64,000 nucleotides of DNA from Vibrio sp. D404a (GTDB lineage Bacteria; Pseudomonadota; Gammaproteobacteria; Enterobacterales; Vibrionaceae): contig NZ_JAHGAJ010000026.1 of the NCBI RefSeq assembly GCF_030248535.1, forward strand, positions 42,741 to 106,740. The letters are read 5' to 3'. The translations under genes and the position numbers were made by a program. Below are positions 9,185-17,515 of this stretch, piece after piece; position 1 is the stretch's first letter, and every line of letters begins with the position of its first letter. The notes under the pieces were generated by a model. It made no database searches, had not been told where the DNA came from, and saw nothing but the letters and a program-made list of their open reading frames with translations.

Positions 9185-11083
9185 CTACTTAAAATTGTTG
9201 TTGGCTTGGTAACGGAACTTCAGGAAGTTCTGAGCATTACTTAGGATCTGGAACGCATCTTTTAAATTGCGGCGCTCAAAGTCCGATAGGTTCTCAGGCT
9301 CGATATTGTTGTCTGGTTCAATATTATTATCGACGTCCAGTGCTTGGTGGCGAATACGAACCATAGAGATAAACTCCATCGCATCCTTCAGATCTTGAGC
9401 TCGCCCTTTCGGTAGGATACCCGCATCGATGATGTCATCTAGTCGTTCAAAAGAGTTCTTTGAGCGTGAGGCAACCGCGAGAGAGTGGACACGAATCAAA
9501 TCGGCCAGTGGCGCCGTACCGCGTCGTTTAAGGTTGATGGAGTTATTATGACGACCATCTTTCTCCATCACGAAATCTTTGAAGAAACCAAGAGGTGGTG
9601 TACGGTTGAGCGCATTACGTGCCAAACACGCCAAGAAACGGTTGTTCTTACGCGAACGGCGAACAATAAAGCTGTTCAGCTGCTCAGCCCATTTCAATCG
9701 TCCATAAACACCATCTAGGTCGAAGAAGATCGAGGCATTAAGTAGCGCTTTCGGGTTTGGATTATCAATCCAGTCAGCAAAGCACTCTTCCCACTCTGTG
9801 CGCGTCATACGCCAAGTTGGGTTGGTTGCCATGATGTCGCCAGTACAGTAGCTATAGCCACACTGATCTAAACCATCACAAATGAACTTAGAGAAAGCCT
9901 CAAAGTAAGCGCCATGCTTGGCTTCGTTGTATGTGTCGTCGAGAATAATCGCGTTGTCTTGGTCGGTAACCAGTAACTGCTCATCACGGCCCATTGAGCC
10001 GAGAGCGAGGAAGCAGTAAGGGATAGGCGCGTGACCTAATGTCTCTTCTGCAAGTTCAATGATACGCTGTTTGAAGCTTCGGCCAATTACCGACATTGCC
10101 GTTCCCACCATGTGAGCGTTGGCGTCTTCGTTGACCAAACGAACAAAGCTGTCTTTGACCTGTTCTGAGAGCACTTTAAGATCTTCAATGCTCTGTTGCT
10201 GGAAGATGCTGCTCACCAACAGTAATGAGTTTTGAGATTCGTAGCGGACAATGTCAGTCGCTTCGATAATACCGATTGGCTTCTTATCTTTAAGTACTGG
10301 CAGGTGGTGTACGTTGTAGCGAAGCATGGTCATCATGGCTTCGTATACGTAAGCGTTGTGGTCGAGAGAGATAACCTCTGGTGTCATTACGCTAGAGACT
10401 TCATCCGACGGATCAAGTCCTGCTGCAAGCACACGTGTACACAAGTCGCGGTCGGTGATGATGCCGATCACGGGCGTTGAATCATCTTCATCGTCTTCAA
10501 CAATATCTGGGTCGATAATCAGCAGTGAAGAGACATTATCTTCTGCCATCATGGTCGCTGCTTGTTGAATGGTGCGCGTTTTTTCGATCATCGGTGCATC
10601 GCTAGTCAGTAGCGTTTTTACCTTTGATGTCGTGAGATCGTTCGCGTCGCTGTTGTTTGAAATGGCTTGGCGCAGGCGGGCGTTATCTTCTACCTCTACA
10701 AAATCGGCGAACGAGTCGTAACCGTCGTAGAGTTCTTGAAAGATGGATTCTGGGATGCAGTACAGCAGGGTATCTTCGATGGCTTTGACTGGGAAGCGCA
10801 CCTTGTTATTGGTTAGCAGACCCATTTGACCGAATAGGTCACCCTCATCTAAACGGTTATAGAGTTCTCCTTTACGTCGATAAACCTCTACTTCGCCACT
10901 GCGTACCACGTATAAATCGTGGATTTGGTCGCCAAAGTGAATAATGGGCGTATCTTGACGGTAATAGGAGATTTCCACGCTGCTTGTGACTTTCGTCAGC
11001 ATCTCTTCCGGTAATTCACTAAAAGGGGGATATTGCGCGAGGAAATTTTGAATCTCTAATAACTCAGCATCCATAATAATCAT
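9185..11083 (-). CDS. cNMP-binding / tandem CBS / DUF294 nucleotidyltransferase-like signalling protein
   Basis: 632 aa, cytoplasmic. Domains: cyclic-nucleotide-binding-like roll (about 20-125), two CBS repeats (about 150-285, with ITDRDLCTRVL and GIIEATDIVRYE), then a DUF294 nucleotidyltransferase-like module with GSMGRDEQ (362-368) and the acidic pair TDQDNA (D374, D376), and a C-terminal helical DUF294_C region. This is a known domain order of predicted signal-transduction proteins whose reaction is unproven; relatives include GlnD-like transferases. M4 is an alternative start. It heads a two-gene unit with the DnaQ-like exonuclease, an arrangement that I believe is common in gammaproteobacteria. 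Confidence 0.88.
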   Translation of the reverse strand: MIIMDAELLEIQNFLAQYPPFSELPEEMLTKVTSSVEISYYRQDTPIIHFGDQIHDLYVVRSGEVEVYRRKGELYNRLDEGDLFGQMGLLTNNKVRFPVKAIEDTLLYCIPESIFQELYDGYDSFADFVEVEDNARLRQAISNNSDANDLTTSKVKTLLTSDAPMIEKTRTIQQAATMMAEDNVSSLLIIDPDIVEDDEDDSTPVIGIITDRDLCTRVLAAGLDPSDEVSSVMTPEVISLDHNAYVYEAMMTMLRYNVHHLPVLKDKKPIGIIEATDIVRYESQNSLLLVSSIFQQQSIEDLKVLSEQVKDSFVRLVNEDANAHMVGTAMSVIGRSFKQRIIELAEETLGHAPIPYCFLALGSMGRDEQLLVTDQDNAIILDDTYNEAKHGAYFEAFSKFICDGLDQCGYSYCTGDIMATNPTWRMTRTEWEECFADWIDNPNPKALLNASIFFDLDGVYGRLKWAEQLNSFIVRRSRKNNRFLACLARNALNRTPPLGFFKDFVMEKDGRHNNSINLKRRGTAPLADLIRVHSLAVASRSKNSFERLDDIIDAGILPKGRAQDLKDAMEFISMVRIRHQALDVDNNIEPDNNIEPENLSDFERRNLKDAFQILSNAQNFLKFRYQANNNFK

Positions 11084-11222
11084 CCGTAAGTTAATATGAT
11101 TTCATGGTACATCATTTGATAATTTTTTTCCGGGACAAATCATTCTGTGAGGTAAAACCTTTTTAAAGTCTTATGGATAGACTAACCTTTGATTTAAAGA
11201 AAAAGTGTTAAGGAAGAGTTAA

Positions 11223-11864
11223 ATGTCGATATGGAAGCTGGGCTTAATCTCTGTATGTACTGCTTTCTCTGCAGGCGCTATGGCTGAAGATAGAGAATCA
11301 ACCATTCTCGATTATAACTACGTTTCAGCCTCGGTTTATTCGGGCAGCTTAAATGAAGATGCTGGGGGGAATAATAACGCCTCCGTGTTTGGCTTGGATG
11401 TAAGCTATGAAATGACGGACCAGTGGTTGCTGATTGGTGATTATACTGCACGTTTTATTCACCCAGATGAGAGTACTACGCGTATTGATACCCTCATGGG
11501 AGGCGCGGGTTATCGTTTTAATATCCGCCAAGATCTTGATGTCGTCGCTTCTTATTTGTTAGGGGTAACGAAAGGGGAAATCGAGCTCAATTCAAATAAT
11601 AAAACCCTTGAATCGGATACTGAATTTATTCATGGCGGTAAGGTTGAGCTGAACTACGGCTTTGCTAAACGTTGGGTTGCCAATGGCAGTATTCAAGCCA
11701 ATCGAAGCGACCTGTTTGATGAAGAGATTTACCACCTAGGATTACGTTATAAGGTGACGTCTAAGTTCTCAATTGAAGGGGCATATCAGCACCGAGACGG
11801 TGAAAGTGATGGTGCCGGGGAGCGTACCAACGAACTGGGTTTAGAGTTTAGATTGGAGTACTAG
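11223..11864 (+). CDS. Small outer-membrane beta-barrel protein
   Basis: 213 aa with a clean signal peptide (MSIWKLGLISV... cut after GAMA). The mature part alternates hydrophobic and polar residues in strands separated by Gly/Asn/Asp turns and ends in an aromatic residue (LEFRLEY), typical of BAM-assembled barrels of 8-10 strands. Specific family is not recognised; it resembles generic OmpA-like or porin-like small barrels. ATG follows GGAAGAG. It is divergent from the DUF294 operon and ends in a terminator shared with aspC. Confidence 0.75.
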   Translation: MSIWKLGLISVCTAFSAGAMAEDRESTILDYNYVSASVYSGSLNEDAGGNNNASVFGLDVSYEMTDQWLLIGDYTARFIHPDESTTRIDTLMGGAGYRFNIRQDLDVVASYLLGVTKGEIELNSNNKTLESDTEFIHGGKVELNYGFAKRWVANGSIQANRSDLFDEEIYHLGLRYKVTSKFSIEGAYQHRDGESDGAGERTNELGLEFRLEY

Positions 11865-11943
11865 CGGGCTAAAAACGCTAACAAATCGACGTCTCATGTC
11901 GGTTGATGTATCGAAACGATAGAAAACACAATCATTCAATAAC

Positions 11944-11972
11944 AAAAAAGCCAGCAGAAAGCTGGCTTTTTC
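11944..11972. terminator. Bidirectional terminator between barrel gene and aspC
   Basis: AAAAAGCCAGC / GCTGGCTTTTT hairpin with 5-nt loop between convergent genes. Confidence 0.85.
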
Positions 11973-11987
11973 TACATTCGACGTCAC

Positions 11988-13178
11988 TTATAGTACCGCT
12001 GCGATGCCTTTGCATAGTGGTAGCATGTTTGACTTAGTCATACCTGCAACACTGATACGGCCAGAGCCAACAATGTAGATCGCAAACTCTTCTTTTAGGC
12101 GGTTTACTTGCTCTTTAGATAGACCAGAGAAAGAGAACATGCCGTTTTGACGTTCGATGAACGTGAAGTCAGCGTCAACACCTTGCTCTTTAAGCGTCGA
12201 TACGAACAGTTCGCGCATCTCTTGGATACGGTCACGCATTTCTGCTACTTCAGCTTCCCACTCTGCACGCAGTTCAGCATCGCCTAGGATGTGAGTTACA
12301 ACAGCACTGCCGTGCGCTGGTGGGTTAGAGTAGATAGAACGGATGATGCTCTTAACTTGAGAGAAGGCTGTGTTTGCAACGTCTGCAGATTCTGCAACCA
12401 GAGTAAATGCGCCAACACGCTCGTTATACAAGCCAAAGTTCTTAGAGAACGAGCTCGCGACTAGGATCTCTTTGTTGTACTTAGCGAAAGTACGAAGACC
12501 AGCAGCATCTTCTTCAACGCCTTTAGCAAAACCTTGGTAAGCGAAGTCGAATAGTGGAAGAAGTTTCTTCTCAGCAACCAGCTTAGCCAGCACTTCCCAC
12601 TCTTCTGCTGTTGGATCGATGCCTGTTGGGTTGTGGCAGCAGCCGTGCAGTAGAACGATATCGCCTTCAGAGGCTTTCTCTAGGTCAGCAACCATGCCTG
12701 CGAAATCTTTGTCTTTAGTCTCTGCGTTGTAGTAGCTGTATTGAGCCGTTTCAATACCAGCAGCAGAGAAAACACCGTTGTGGTTAGCCCACGTTGGGTT
12801 ACTGATCCAGATCTTCACGTCGCCAAGTTGACGCTTGATGAATTCACCAGCAACACGTAGAGCACCAGTACCACCTGGAGCTTGTGCCGTTTTAGCACGT
12901 TGAGAAGTTACGATCTCAGCGTCAGCACCGAATAGTAGTTTCTGTACCGCTAGGCCGTACTCAGCAGTACCTTCAATTGTTAGGTAAGATTTAGTTTTCT
13001 CGTTTTCTAGAAGAGCTGCTTCCGCTTTTTTTACGGTTTTTAAAACTGGCGTTTGGCCATCTTCATTTTTGTAAATACCAACACCAAGGTTGATTTTTTC
13101 TGCGCGAGCGTCTTTTTTAAACTCTTCAGTCAGGCCGAGAATAGGGTCTGCTGGGGCAGCGAGTACTTTTTCAAACAT
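11988..13178 (-). CDS. aspC: Aspartate (aromatic-amino-acid) aminotransferase
   Basis: 396 aa from the preferred start, equal to E. coli AspC. It transfers the amino group between aspartate/oxaloacetate and glutamate/2-oxoglutarate, with possible activity on aromatic acids. Hallmarks: start MFEKVLAAPADPILGLTEEF, AQAPGGTGALRVA, HGCCHNPTGIDPT, and the PLP lysine in SSFSKNFGLYNERVG. An in-frame ATG 18 bp upstream (13196) has no ribosome-binding site, while ATG 13178 has GGATGAAG before it and matches the family start. Monocistronic. AspC and TyrB are close relatives; the sequence reads closer to AspC. Confidence 0.95.
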   Translation of the reverse strand: MFEKVLAAPADPILGLTEEFKKDARAEKINLGVGIYKNEDGQTPVLKTVKKAEAALLENEKTKSYLTIEGTAEYGLAVQKLLFGADAEIVTSQRAKTAQAPGGTGALRVAGEFIKRQLGDVKIWISNPTWANHNGVFSAAGIETAQYSYYNAETKDKDFAGMVADLEKASEGDIVLLHGCCHNPTGIDPTAEEWEVLAKLVAEKKLLPLFDFAYQGFAKGVEEDAAGLRTFAKYNKEILVASSFSKNFGLYNERVGAFTLVAESADVANTAFSQVKSIIRSIYSNPPAHGSAVVTHILGDAELRAEWEAEVAEMRDRIQEMRELFVSTLKEQGVDADFTFIERQNGMFSFSGLSKEQVNRLKEEFAIYIVGSGRISVAGMTKSNMLPLCKGIAAVL

Positions 13179-13326
13179 AATCTTCATCCATGTCAATTGA
13201 GAGGGGATAGTATCTAGTGGTATTTATACCTGTATGAAATTTTGAAGACAATACGAATTGGGTAGAAAGAGGAAAAAAAATCTATTTCGTTTGAATTTAT
13301 GAGTAAAGCACGAATATATCTAATAA

Positions 13327-13356
13327 AACACCCTACGGATAAACCAATAGGGTGTA
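13327..13356 (-). terminator. Probable terminator after HD-GYP gene
   Basis: On the minus strand ACACCCTA ... TAGGGTGT forms an 8-bp stem with a 12-nt loop followed by TTTATTA. It lies downstream of the HD-GYP gene and upstream of aspC. Confidence 0.55.
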
Positions 13357-13403
13357 AGAAATTAGTGTGTTTTGTCTTAATAGCGAAGCGTCTGGTGGGG
13401 ACG

Positions 13404-14906
13404 TTAAGCGGGTTGTAAAGTGAAGTTTTCTCGCTCTAACTCATTGATATCCTGCTTTCCATCTTTATGAGTTGCAGCTATTGCAACAAATTTCTGTTCT
13501 ACGGCTAAGAAGGCTTCCACAACATCGGGGTCAAAATGTTCCCCCTTGCCCTCAATAATGATGCTTTTTGCTTTATCGTGGCTAAACGCTGGCTTGTAAA
13601 CACGTTTAGAGATTAATGCGTCATACACATCAGCCAGTGCCATCAAGCGGCCAGACAGAGGGATGTTTTCACCCGCGAGTTGGTTGGGGTAACCGCTGCC
13701 ATTCCATTTTTCATGGTGGGTTAGAGATATCTCTTTTGCAACTCTTAGGAATGAGCTGCTACCAAGTTGACCTTCGGCAATAGACAGCGCCTCAGCACCT
13801 ATCTCTGGGTGCTTTTTCATGATGTCGAACTCTTCATCGGTCAGTTTACCTGGCTTTAGCAGCACGTTGTCAGGCACGCCGACTTTTCCAACATCGTGCA
13901 ACGGGGCCGATTTGTACAGTAGCTCTATGTATTCTGGTGTGAGTAGAGACGCGTGTTTCGATGACAAACTCATCTGTTCGGCTAAGGCTTTGACATACTC
14001 TTGTGTTCGTAAAATATGCGCGCCTGTTTCGTTATCGCGAGATTCTGCTAAAGCAGACAAGCTCACAATTGCGACGTCGCGGGTGGTTTTTACCTCTTGC
14101 TGAACCGATTGAAGACTGTCGAGCATGTCATTGGTGAGTGATGCCATAGAGCCAAGCTCATCATGGTTGAAAACAGGCAGGCGAGATTGAATATTCCCTC
14201 TGGTGACTTCAACCAGTGCGCATTCGTGACTCAATAGAATTTTCTTAATCAGCTTGCTCCACATCGTCATGATCACTACAGCGTAACCGCCCAAAACAAG
14301 CGATAGGTAAGCAAACTCTTTCATGATACTGATCTTGCCACTGCCATCTAAGATGCGTTCTGGATTGTGCTCAAGCCAGAACACATCCTTTATTGCTACC
14401 ATGCTGAGCATTAAGGTTAACGAGGTCAGTAAAATCAACACTAAACCAATCAATTGCTTAACCAATGACTGACGAACGCCACTTAATTCAATGCTGTTAG
14501 CGCCTTGAGTTTGGTAGCTATCCATCTGTTTTAACTTTGAATCTAATTCAAGAATACTGCCCGTGAAAAAGCCAAACAAAGCAAGCCCAAACAGTACCTT
14601 GAGGTTGCTGTCTAATGGGAAGTCGTAACTCAGGTTGTAATACGTCGCGAGAGGTACACTGAAAGCGAAAAACAGCGTGGTATCGAGCTTGATGTACTCG
14701 CTTTTTTGAAAAGTAGCCCAGCGCGTTGCGATTTGAAGGCGTATGAAGAGTAGAGCTGCAAAAACCAGTCCTACATGAGTTAGGGTTTCGATTGCTGTGA
14801 GTGTTTCAAGCATTGGGCAGACACGGCTGCCGTAGGTTCCAAACAGCAAGCCCGCAAGAAGGTAGAGTTTCGCGGTTAGGTTAGCATTGTAGTGCGAAGA
14901 ATCCAT
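13404..14906 (-). CDS. Membrane-anchored HD-GYP c-di-GMP phosphodiesterase
   Basis: 500 aa. The N-terminal half holds about six hydrophobic segments (roughly 12-28, 40-60, 76-92, 102-118, 150-172, 198-216), then a HAMP-like linker (VEVTRGNIQSRLPVFNHDELG) and coiled coil. The C-terminal HD-GYP domain has LHDVGKVGVPD (H337, D338) and HHEKWNGSGYP (GYP at 405-407), both complete, so hydrolysis of c-di-GMP is expected. It has no partner gene and lies between terminators. The multi-pass N-terminus may be a ligand-sensing membrane module, but no known sensor family was recognised. Confidence 0.88.
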   Translation of the reverse strand: MDSSHYNANLTAKLYLLAGLLFGTYGSRVCPMLETLTAIETLTHVGLVFAALLFIRLQIATRWATFQKSEYIKLDTTLFFAFSVPLATYYNLSYDFPLDSNLKVLFGLALFGFFTGSILELDSKLKQMDSYQTQGANSIELSGVRQSLVKQLIGLVLILLTSLTLMLSMVAIKDVFWLEHNPERILDGSGKISIMKEFAYLSLVLGGYAVVIMTMWSKLIKKILLSHECALVEVTRGNIQSRLPVFNHDELGSMASLTNDMLDSLQSVQQEVKTTRDVAIVSLSALAESRDNETGAHILRTQEYVKALAEQMSLSSKHASLLTPEYIELLYKSAPLHDVGKVGVPDNVLLKPGKLTDEEFDIMKKHPEIGAEALSIAEGQLGSSSFLRVAKEISLTHHEKWNGSGYPNQLAGENIPLSGRLMALADVYDALISKRVYKPAFSHDKAKSIIIEGKGEHFDPDVVEAFLAVEQKFVAIAATHKDGKQDINELERENFTLQPA

Positions 14907-15191
14907 CGATTAATCCTTGTTATTATCCTAGTCTGCTTCCATGACTCTTTATTAGAACGAGGCAGGCAAAAAAACATTTCTTAATAATTATTATTTTGTA
15001 TGGATTTTGACGATTCTATCGGTGAGGGGCGAGAATTGATAGAGCTAAGTGAACATATTGAGTGATTTGTTAAATGAAACGTTTGCTTTTGGAAAGTCGG
15101 TTAAAGTGAGGTGAGCCAGTAAAGGTGAGACGGGGAGAGGAACGGTTCACTGGCAAATTTGGCTTCACCAGTGAACGTATAATGAGCGGTT
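14907..15191. other. Intergenic region with an inverted repeat
   Basis: AT-rich promoter side of the HD-GYP gene (no clear -35/-10 picked). At 15145-15176 lies a 9-bp inverted repeat GTTCACTGG / CCAGTGAAC around a 14-nt loop, downstream of the small gene at 15192. It lacks a T tract on either strand, so it is a weak terminator at best and could be a transcript-end hairpin. Confidence 0.4.
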
Positions 15192-15491
15192 CTATTTCTT
15201 CAAGTTGATCTCAGCTTCTACTGAACCCGCTTCAATTTCTGGGTGTGAAGCAAGCTTATCTGCAGCCCATTGGTTGATGTGTTTTAGGATTGCCGATACT
15301 GCATGTTTTTCAGTTGCAGGTTGGTCATCGACAAGATCGAGTTTCTCTTTTGGGTGCGAGCCAGTCGCATCTTCAGCGATGTGCAGCCAATCTGGGTGCC
15401 AGTAATAAGGCTGACCACTCGGCGTTGTCCAACTGTGGACACCATTTGATTCACCTTTGTACTCTAAGTGTTCTGCTTCTATCTTTTTCAT
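15192..15491 (-). CDS. Hypothetical small acidic protein
   Basis: 99 aa, soluble, no signal peptide or membrane segment. Sequence is rich in Glu, His and Trp, with a distinctive middle (TPSGQPYYWHPDWLHIAED) and a helical C-terminal half (KHAVSAILKHINQWAADKL). I do not recognise the family. Codon use and base composition look like the neighbours, and the ATG at 15491 follows an AATGCGAGACC stretch. Monocistronic, divergent from the MocR-type regulator. Probably a conserved gene of unknown role. Confidence 0.6.
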   Translation of the reverse strand: MKKIEAEHLEYKGESNGVHSWTTPSGQPYYWHPDWLHIAEDATGSHPKEKLDLVDDQPATEKHAVSAILKHINQWAADKLASHPEIEAGSVEAEINLKK

Positions 15492-15702
15492 TATGGTCTC
15501 GCATTGTTATTGTGAACATCTGTATAAGTTTAGAGCGATCTAGATTTATCGCTATGCATCAAAGTTAGCAGAGCACGTCAGTAGTTCTGTGAAGTTTTTC
15601 ACACAATTATATAAATGATGTTTAATCAGTGGGATAGCTATAATCTAAGCCCATGTTAATGCTAGAGTATTGGGTTTATTGATTCTTTAGGTACTAGAGT
15701 TT

Positions 15703-17109
15703 ATGGCACGTTACGAAGAGCTGGCAAAGGACATTCGCACTCAGATAGCCAATAATACTTGGCGATCTGGCGAGAAGATCCCGTCAGTTCGTATGAGTTG
15801 TCGTAACTATAAAGTCAGCAATAGCACTGTTCTACAAGCCTACCAGTTGTTAGAGAGCGAGGGCTGGATCATCGCTAAGCCGCAGTCCGGCTATTTTGTT
15901 GCACCGAAAATTGAGACGTTAGTAACTCTGCCTGAAGCTTCAGAGCCTAAGCGAGCCATCAATGATCGATTGTTCGATTTCCTGACCTCGAGCTCAGCAG
16001 AGGGCGTGGTGCCATTTGGTTCTGCCTTTCCCGACCCTGACCTATTTCCGCTGCCTGTGTTGACGAGAAACCTCGCCAGTGCAGGTCGCAAGATGACTGG
16101 CGCCAGTGTTATCAATAACCTGCCACCCGGGAGTGAATCTCTAAGGCGTCAGATTGCACAGCGTTATCTTCAACAAGGTATCGCTGTAAGCCATCAAGAT
16201 ATCGTGATCACCTCTGGCGCAATGGAAGCGCTCAATCTAAGTTTACAAACCGTCACTAAGCCCGGTGATACCGTTGTGATTGAAGCGCCAGCTTTCTACG
16301 GAGCATTGCAGGCCGTGGAACGATTGGGCCTGAATGCGATTGAAGTCGAGGTTTGCCCAAAGCAGGGGCTGAATATTGAAGCATTTAGGCAGGTGCTCAA
16401 TGACCATGACGTTAAAGCGTGCTGGCTGATGACTACCTTCCAAAACCCGACGGGTACTTGTCTATCAGAGCAGAGCAAGCAAGAGGTTACGTCTATTGCT
16501 CGTGAGTATCAGACATTGATCATTGAAGATGATGTCTATGCGGATCTCTATTACGAAGGGGAAAAGCCTAAACCGCTCAAGGCTTATGATACTGACGACT
16601 CGGTATTGCTATGTGGTTCTTACTCCAAGAGTCTATGCCCCGGTTATCGAGTTGGTTGGGTGGTTAATGCCCGTTATCACAATCAGATTCAAAAACAGCA
16701 ATTGCTGTCTACTTTATCGAGTAGCGCACCTGTCCAACTTGGGGTCGCACACTTTTTGACGCACGAGAGCTACGACAACCACCTACGCAAGCTACGTAAG
16801 CATCTACAAGCAAGAAAACAGGGCTTTATTGATGCGATACGAGAACACTTCCCGACCTCGATTGAATTGGAAGAGCCACAAGGAGGGTACTTCATCTGGG
16901 TTCGTTTTCCAGAATCATTTGATAGCCATAAGCTGTATAAACTGGCGATGGAGCAGGGGATCAGTATTGCTTCGGGTGATCTGTTTAGTGATAGCCAGCA
17001 AGTGTCTCATGCGATTCGACTCAACTTTTCTCATGAATTTACTCCTGAGCGAGAGTCTGCATTGAAAACGGTAGGGAAGTTGGCTCATCAACTGTCGAGG
17101 CGGTCATAA
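15703..17109 (+). CDS. MocR-family transcriptional regulator (GntR HTH fused to aminotransferase fold)
   Basis: 468 aa. Winged helix of the GntR type at 1-68 (SGEKIPSVRMSCRNYKVSNSTVLQAYQLLESEGW), linker, then a class-I aminotransferase domain with FQNPTG (N248), EDDVYADLYY, and the PLP lysine in CGSYSKSLCPGYRVGW (K309). All PLP-binding positions seem present, so cofactor or amine sensing is plausible. Closest architecture is YdcR-like MocR proteins. Family members bind direct repeats near regulated genes; such a repeat lies just downstream (17125-17160). A TATAAT hexamer is visible near 15638. Confidence 0.9.
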   Translation: MARYEELAKDIRTQIANNTWRSGEKIPSVRMSCRNYKVSNSTVLQAYQLLESEGWIIAKPQSGYFVAPKIETLVTLPEASEPKRAINDRLFDFLTSSSAEGVVPFGSAFPDPDLFPLPVLTRNLASAGRKMTGASVINNLPPGSESLRRQIAQRYLQQGIAVSHQDIVITSGAMEALNLSLQTVTKPGDTVVIEAPAFYGALQAVERLGLNAIEVEVCPKQGLNIEAFRQVLNDHDVKACWLMTTFQNPTGTCLSEQSKQEVTSIAREYQTLIIEDDVYADLYYEGEKPKPLKAYDTDDSVLLCGSYSKSLCPGYRVGWVVNARYHNQIQKQQLLSTLSSSAPVQLGVAHFLTHESYDNHLRKLRKHLQARKQGFIDAIREHFPTSIELEEPQGGYFIWVRFPESFDSHKLYKLAMEQGISIASGDLFSDSQQVSHAIRLNFSHEFTPERESALKTVGKLAHQLSRRS

Positions 17110-17124
17110 GGTTGCGTTTTCAGA

Positions 17125-17160
17125 AACTGTACGCCTCGAATCACGCATAACTGTACGCCT
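17125..17160. repeat. Direct repeat AACTGTACGCCT x2, candidate regulator-binding site
   Basis: Two identical 12-bp copies at 17125-17136 and 17149-17160, start-to-start distance 24 bp (a little over two helical turns). They sit between the MocR-type regulator and the small membrane-protein gene, about 57 bp before its ATG. Two direct repeats on the same helix face is the usual architecture of MocR-family operators; the link to this regulator is inference. Confidence 0.5.
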
Positions 17161-17216
17161 TTCAACAACATAATCTGTGATTGAATAACGGTAGACCAAA
17201 TATTGGAGAAACCGTT

Positions 17217-17423
17217 ATGTTGAAATCCCCAGCCGGTAATGAACTTAAGCTCATCTTAGTCGCGATTTTTTGTGCCGTTTTATTGATCTTCGGGCATGTC
17301 CTGCTCGCTAAAGCCTTTGCTGACATGGCATGGACTGAATACACCACAGCTGCTATTCCCTTTGTTCTGTTTGGTATCTGCGCGTTGGCGATTCGCTATG
17401 CGGAAAAGCAAGATCAAAGTTAA
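17217..17423 (+). CDS. Small two-helix membrane protein
   Basis: 68 aa with two predicted transmembrane helices (about 12-31 and 41-60) joined by a short loop, so both termini are probably cytoplasmic. ATG 17217 has GGAGA 8 nt upstream; an in-frame ATG 36 bp earlier lacks a ribosome-binding site. No family recognised. It follows the MocR-type gene on the same strand with 107 bp between, which include the direct repeat, so it may be its target gene. Confidence 0.6.
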   Translation: MLKSPAGNELKLILVAIFCAVLLIFGHVLLAKAFADMAWTEYTTAAIPFVLFGICALAIRYAEKQDQS

Positions 17424-17452
17424 TATCTTTATACTCCTATATATCCCCCATA

Positions 17453-17484
17453 AAAAAACCTCCGCAATTGCGGAGGTTTTTGTT
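17453..17484. terminator. Bidirectional terminator between small membrane gene and asnS
   Basis: AAAAACCTCCGC / GCGGAGGTTTTT nearly perfect palindromic hairpin followed by T-rich sequence on both strands. Confidence 0.9.
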
Positions 17485-17515
17485 TTCTTTCTTTTAATTC
17501 TAGCTAAATGCGGAA

